Shown in pieces: positions 5,724 to 8,596 of a stretch of DNA of 8,596 nt (positions are counted from its first letter, which is position 1; each line of letters begins with the position of its first letter). Source of the stretch: Zoogloeaceae bacterium (GTDB taxonomy: Bacteria > Pseudomonadota > Gammaproteobacteria > Burkholderiales > Rhodocyclaceae). Below the pieces are notes generated by a model. That model did not search any database and was not told the origin of the DNA. It saw only the letters and a list, made by a program, of their open reading frames with translations. The translations under genes were made by a program, and so were the position numbers. The DNA lies in contig JAISSL010000089.1 in the NCBI GenBank assembly GCA_031273145.1, forward strand, positions 1 to 8,596. The letters run 5' to 3'.

Positions 5724-6671
5724 ATGAAGGAAAACAAGCCGTATTCGGTGCTTTCCAACTATGCTTCCCTGCGAATCCTGCTGGTGGAAGACAATCCGGG
5801 CGATATTCGCCTTTTTCAGGAGACCATGCGCGAGCTGCCGGACAATCTGGCCATTGATTACGTGACTTGCCTGAAAGACGCCTTTCCGAAGCTGGATGAA
5901 AAACACTTCGATGTTATTTTGCTTGACCTTTTTCTTCCAGATGGCAATGGTCTGGAGGTGATTGGCCGGATACGGGCACATGCGCCGGATGCGCCTATTG
6001 TCGTGCTCACTGGCCTGAACGATGAACAGACCGCCCTCAATGCCATGTGGGAAGGCGTGCAGGATTATCTGATCAAGGGCACGATTGACGGGCGTTCGCT
6101 GTTGCGCGCCATCCGTTATGCCATCGAGCGCAGCCAGATGCAGATGACCATCCGCGCGCTTTCCCTGATTGACGACCTGACGGGCGTCTATAACCGGCAT
6201 GGTTTCATGAACCTTGCCACCTATCAGATTCGGCTGACCCGGCGACGGAAGTCGGGCTTTCACCTCTTGCTGCTGCATGTGGATAACCTGCGGGAAATCA
6301 ACCAGTCTGAGGGGGACACTTCCGGGAACCGGATTTTGATTGCGACCGCGCGGCTTTGTTCCGATACCATGCGGAGTTCGGACATCGTGGCGCGCGTGGA
6401 GAACGACGAATTTGCCATTATCATGCCAGAGGCCGAGTGGGATAACATCGCCACCGTCATAGAACGTCTGGATGGCGCCATTGCGCGCTACAACCAGCAA
6501 AATTCTGACAGTCTGCTTTCTTTCAGCTATGGCGTGGTGTGTTTCCAGTCCTCAACCAGCGTTTCCCTGGAACATCTGCTGATGGAAGCCCGGAAAATTG
6601 CCAACAGTCATGAATTGCGGCTTTCGGGTATCCAGAAAGAGGAAGTGGATAGCGTCGAAAAGAATGAGTAG
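5724..6671 (+). CDS. REC-GGDEF protein with degenerate active site and intact I-site
   Basis: 315 residues, cytoplasmic. The receiver domain (about 16-135) has Glu22-Asp23, phosphoacceptor Asp68, Thr96 and Lys118, so it should accept phosphate. The GGDEF domain (about 145-303) begins normally (DDLTGVYNRHGF, 150-161) but then departs from family rules. The signature is ENDEF (226-230) in place of GGDEF. The usual FKxIND..GH..GD stretch reads LREINQSEGDTSGN (189-202). The final ADxALYxAK helix is lost. The inhibitory c-di-GMP site RxxD is kept as Arg217-Ser-Ser-Asp220 at the standard five-residue distance. Known: the two glycines are needed for GTP binding, and RxxD binds c-di-GMP. Inferred: not a synthase but a phosphorylation-gated c-di-GMP receptor. 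The start is supported by AAAGGAAAG, 7 bases before the ATG. Confidence 0.92.
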   Translation: MKENKPYSVLSNYASLRILLVEDNPGDIRLFQETMRELPDNLAIDYVTCLKDAFPKLDEKHFDVILLDLFLPDGNGLEVIGRIRAHAPDAPIVVLTGLNDEQTALNAMWEGVQDYLIKGTIDGRSLLRAIRYAIERSQMQMTIRALSLIDDLTGVYNRHGFMNLATYQIRLTRRRKSGFHLLLLHVDNLREINQSEGDTSGNRILIATARLCSDTMRSSDIVARVENDEFAIIMPEAEWDNIATVIERLDGAIARYNQQNSDSLLSFSYGVVCFQSSTSVSLEHLLMEARKIANSHELRLSGIQKEEVDSVEKNE

Positions 6672-6704
6672 GCAGACGCAGGCTCTGCCCCGGCAATTTT
6701 TTTT
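6671..6704 (+). terminator. Probable intrinsic terminator of the kinase/regulator operon
   Basis: GGCAGA (6671-6676) pairs with TCTGCC (6684-6689), loop 7, starting at the last base of the stop codon. Eight T follow at 6697-6704. The seven bases between stem and T-run are more than usual, so termination may be partial. Confidence 0.5.
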
Positions 6705-6809
6705 AAGAAGCATTGTCAGCAGCAGGATTTTTATTTTTATGCCATAATCAGGTGGCTCGCGCATCCTGGCGATGGCAGGTAGTTCCCGTCGTAATGACGG
6801 TTTGCTTGG

Positions 6810-6838
6810 GCTGGACAGGAGTGCGTCCAGCATTTTTT
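6810..6838 (+). terminator. Terminator-like hairpin with T-run
   Basis: GCTGGAC (6810-6816) pairs with GTCCAGC (6825-6831) around 8 bases. One A and then six T follow (6833-6838). The shape fits an intrinsic terminator on the plus strand. It lies about 140 bases after the operon's last stop, so it could back up the first terminator or end a short transcript within the gap. Confidence 0.55.
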
Positions 6839-6974
6839 GGAGATGGATCATGTGGTTGAGTTGCCCCGGCCTTGCGGTTGGGGATTCCTCGCTACCGTTT
6901 AGGGGAGCCTTCGGCTCCCGGTTATGCTTTGTCTTGCCTGGCTCTGCCGGAACTGGCGGAGGTTGCGCGAGACC

Positions 6975-6998
6975 CGTATTCAATACGTCCCTGATAAT
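6975..6998 (+). promoter_or_regulatory. Candidate promoter/operator of the chemoreceptor-like gene
   Basis: A -10-like GATAAT (6993-6998) is preceded by a 13-base palindrome, CGTATT-C-AATACG (6975-6987), which would lie in the spacer. No good -35 is found at the expected distance. That combination would suit a regulated promoter with a leader of about 40 bases, but it is an inference from short motifs. Confidence 0.3.
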
Positions 6999-7046
6999 TT
7001 TAAAGGCTCCGAACCCCTTGGAGGACGGAACCAAAGGAGTACAAAA

Positions 7047-7739
7047 ATGGTAAAAGTTTTACGTCTTGGCACGCGCATGGGGTTTGGCTTTGCCACGATT
7101 GTTCTGGTCTTTACCCTTGCCATCCTCGCAACCTACATCAACCTGCTTGAACTGAACAAGGAGGTCACGCTCATCCGCGAATTCAATGTTCCGAAAGTGA
7201 CCCATGCCTCTGGTATGCGATCCTCCATGTTCCATATGCGCCTTGCCATGCTGCGGGCAATCATCACGGGCGGGCTGGTCAACAAGAGCAAGAACGCCGA
7301 AGATGTGCATAGACACAGGGCGGCGCTCCTGGATCACATTGCTGAATTCGAGAAACTTGTCCAACTGCATCCCTTTCCTGAGGAACTTGAGCCGTTGAAG
7401 GTGATCAAGGAGAACCTTGCCGTCATCATTCCCTTTCAGGAGCAACTGCTCAACAGTACGGAGATTGATGAGGAAACCTTTGCCGTAATGAGCCGGCACG
7501 CCTACATCGTGATAGAAAACAACGACAAAATCATGGCTTTCGAGCGGGAGCGCATTGCTCAACGGGCGCAGCTTGCTACGGATGAGGTGAAGGCGACCGA
7601 ACGGCTGTTCATCATTGCCTTGAGCATCGGGATTGTGCTGGCGGCGCTGATGTCGTTCTTCATGACGCGCTCGGTTACGCAACCCGTGGAAGACATGCGA
7701 TTGCTCTGGTCGAACTGGCAGCAACGCGCGCACAAATGA
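7047..7739 (+). CDS. Chemoreceptor-like 4HB sensor lacking HAMP and signalling domain
   Basis: 230 residues. TM1 about 11-30; a helical periplasmic part 31-185 resembling the four-helix-bundle sensor of methyl-accepting chemotaxis proteins; TM2 about 186-206; then TRSVTQPVEDM, the usual opening of HAMP. The protein then ends after 13 unrelated residues. Full receptors are usually 500 residues or more, with a cytoplasmic hairpin that contacts CheA and CheW; none of that follows here. The ATG at 7047 is supported by AAAGGAG, 7 bases upstream. Reading two bases on from 7697 gives AIALVELAATRAQMTL before a stop, which could be HAMP residue after a frameshift. It is either a decayed receptor or a stand-alone sensor. 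Any link to the kinase operon upstream is by position only. Confidence 0.8.
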   Translation: MVKVLRLGTRMGFGFATIVLVFTLAILATYINLLELNKEVTLIREFNVPKVTHASGMRSSMFHMRLAMLRAIITGGLVNKSKNAEDVHRHRAALLDHIAEFEKLVQLHPFPEELEPLKVIKENLAVIIPFQEQLLNSTEIDEETFAVMSRHAYIVIENNDKIMAFERERIAQRAQLATDEVKATERLFIIALSIGIVLAALMSFFMTRSVTQPVEDMRLLWSNWQQRAHK

Positions 7740-7778
7740 CGCTGTGAGCTTCCCCTCCCAATCTACGACAAACAGTCA

Positions 7779-7812
7779 GGCGACAGGGTAAAACCTGCCG
7801 CCCGATTTTTTT
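7779..7812 (+). terminator. Intrinsic terminator after the chemoreceptor-like gene
   Basis: GGCG-A-CAGG (7779-7787) pairs with CCTG-C-CGCC (7794-7802) around a 6-base loop: eight pairs with one internal A/C mismatch. CGA and seven T (7806-7812) follow. It lies 40 bases after the stop at 7739 and separates this gene from topoisomerase III. Confidence 0.75.
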
Positions 7813-7848
7813 AATGGTCATCCAAAGGACAATTGTCATCTGCAAAAC

Positions 7849-7878
7849 TTGCGTTGTGGGGCAAACCCCATTTATCAT
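7849..7878 (+). promoter_or_regulatory. Candidate promoter of topoisomerase III
   Basis: TTGCGT (7849-7854) and TATCAT (7873-7878) are 18 bases apart. The -10 matches the sigma-70 consensus in five of six places, the -35 in three. It sits between the terminator and the topB start, where a promoter is needed. A perfect palindrome, GACAATTGTC (7828-7837), lies just upstream and could be a protein site. A short TGGGG/CCCCA hairpin (7857-7870) lies within the spacer. Confidence 0.35.
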
Positions 7879-7910
7879 CCGTCGCATTTTTCCACACGCA
7901 AAAAACCATC

Positions 7911-8596
7911 ATGGGCAAAAAGCTGATTATTGCCGAGAAACCTTCGGTTGCCGCCGATATCGCCAGGGCGCTCGGCGGGTTCGACAAGCAGGCAGATTAC
8001 TTCGAGCGGGACGAGTATGTCGTCTGCTCTGCGGTCGGACACCTTCTGGAACTGCAATGCCCGGAGACCTACGAGGTCAAGCGCGGGAAATGGTCGTTCG
8101 CGCATCTTCCCGTGATTCCGCCGCATTTTGATTTGAAGCCGATCGAAAAGACCGAAAGCCGCCTGAAACTGCTGACGAAGCTCATCAAGCGCAAGGACGT
8201 GGATGGCATCATCAATGCCTGTGACGCGGGGCGCGAAGGCGAGCTGATTTTCAATTACATCGTCCAACATAGCGGTTCGGAGAAGCCCATTCAGCGCCTT
8301 TGGCTGCAATCCATGACGCCCAATTCCATCCGCGATGGCTTTGTTTCCCTGCGGAAAGGGGAAGAAATGCGGGGGCTGGCGGATGCGGCGGTATGCCGTT
8401 CCGAATCCGACTGGCTGGTGGGCATCAATGGCACCCGCGCCATGACGGCTTTCAATTCCAAGACGGGCGGGTTTCATCTGACGACGGTAGGGCGGGTGCA
8501 GACGCCCACGCTTGCCATTGTGGTCGAGCGCGAGAAAAAAATCCGCGAATTCAAGCCGCGCGCTTACTGGGAAGTGGCGGCGCGTTTTGCCATTGC
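7911..8596 (+). CDS. topB: DNA topoisomerase III, N-terminal part (cut by right edge)
   Basis: 228 codons are visible. A type IA topoisomerase passes one DNA strand through another and separates linked molecules. The TOPRIM domain opens with IIAEKPSVAADIARALGG (Glu9) and contains ACDAGREGE (103-111), with Asp105 and Glu109 as metal-binding residues. SAVGHLLEL (40-48) and VGRVQTPTL (193-201) are typical TopB signatures. The catalytic tyrosine lies further on, beyond the edge, so integrity of the active site cannot be judged. The ATG at 7911 fits the family's usual start, although no clear ribosome site precedes it. It is separated from the sensor gene by a terminator and so is probably its own unit. 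The second Asp of DxD is Gly here, as in many TopB relatives. Confidence 0.93.
   Translation, partial: MGKKLIIAEKPSVAADIARALGGFDKQADYFERDEYVVCSAVGHLLELQCPETYEVKRGKWSFAHLPVIPPHFDLKPIEKTESRLKLLTKLIKRKDVDGIINACDAGREGELIFNYIVQHSGSEKPIQRLWLQSMTPNSIRDGFVSLRKGEEMRGLADAAVCRSESDWLVGINGTRAMTAFNSKTGGFHLTTVGRVQTPTLAIVVEREKKIREFKPRAYWEVAARFAI

Larger units (their letters stand above)
6672..7046 (+). other. Gene-free, hairpin-rich stretch before the chemoreceptor-like gene
   Basis: No convincing reading frame is seen in these 375 bases; the longest frame translates to a sequence of low protein character. It holds several hairpins: CCGTC/GACGG (6786-6800), GCTGGAC/GTCCAGC (6810-6831), GGGAGCC/GGCTCCC around TTC (6903-6919) and CTCTGCC/GGCGGAG (6942-6961, one G-U). 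I looked for the c-di-GMP riboswitch pattern and did not find it. It may contain a small RNA or a structured leader; this is open. Confidence 0.5.

Noticed and set aside
5565..6500. Minus-strand frame of 311 residues
   Set aside because: Antisense to the regulator and GGDEF genes, which have clear domains; no ribosome site or family pattern.
6672..7046. c-di-GMP riboswitch upstream of the sensor gene
   Set aside because: I looked because of the GGDEF neighbour, but the conserved core bases of class I or II are not there.
8217..8243. Gly in place of the second Asp of the TopB TOPRIM motif as a sign of an inactive enzyme
   Set aside because: DAGREGE-type motifs are common in active TopB relatives, and the other acidic residues are kept.

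Overview
The window reads as Gram-negative, probably beta- or gammaproteobacterial, chromosome. The reasons are a lipobox lipoprotein with Sel1 repeats, good AAGGAG-type ribosome sites on many genes, GTAG-headed REP-type palindromes and an ATTCCCGC/GCGGGAAT palindrome between genes, and a TopB with the ACDAGREGE TOPRIM motif. The taxon is an inference; no rRNA or other strong marker is present.

Left part, minus strand: a Sel1-repeat lipoprotein that runs off the left edge (1-625); an intergenic block with an inverted pair of REP-like units and a second palindrome (712-840); a RhuM-Fic fusion protein (901-1881); and, 16 bases upstream of it and probably cotranscribed, a membrane-anchored or secreted protein of unknown function (1898-2611). 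A divergent intergenic region (2612-2874) separates these from the plus-strand genes.

Centre, plus strand: one tight signalling operon. A membrane histidine kinase (2875-4359) overlaps by 8 bases the first of three very similar Rcp1-type single-domain response regulators (4352-4804, 4797-5249, 5242-5691). These three sit at an exact 445-base period with no indels, and each overlaps the next by 8 bases. After 32 bases comes a REC-GGDEF protein (5724-6671) whose GGDEF signature is degenerate (ENDEF) while its c-di-GMP I-site RxxD is intact, so it looks like a c-di-GMP sensor rather than a synthase. None of the five proteins has a DNA-binding domain. The likely logic is one kinase, four receiver domains and protein-protein outputs: a branched pathway or phosphate buffer feeding a c-di-GMP-related effector.

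Right part: a gene-free, hairpin-rich stretch (6672-7046); a chemoreceptor-like four-helix-bundle sensor that stops at the beginning of HAMP and has no signalling domain (7047-7739); an intrinsic terminator (7779-7812); and the first 228 codons of DNA topoisomerase III (7911 to the right edge).

The best candidate for something undescribed is the kinase / triplicated regulator / degenerate GGDEF operon.
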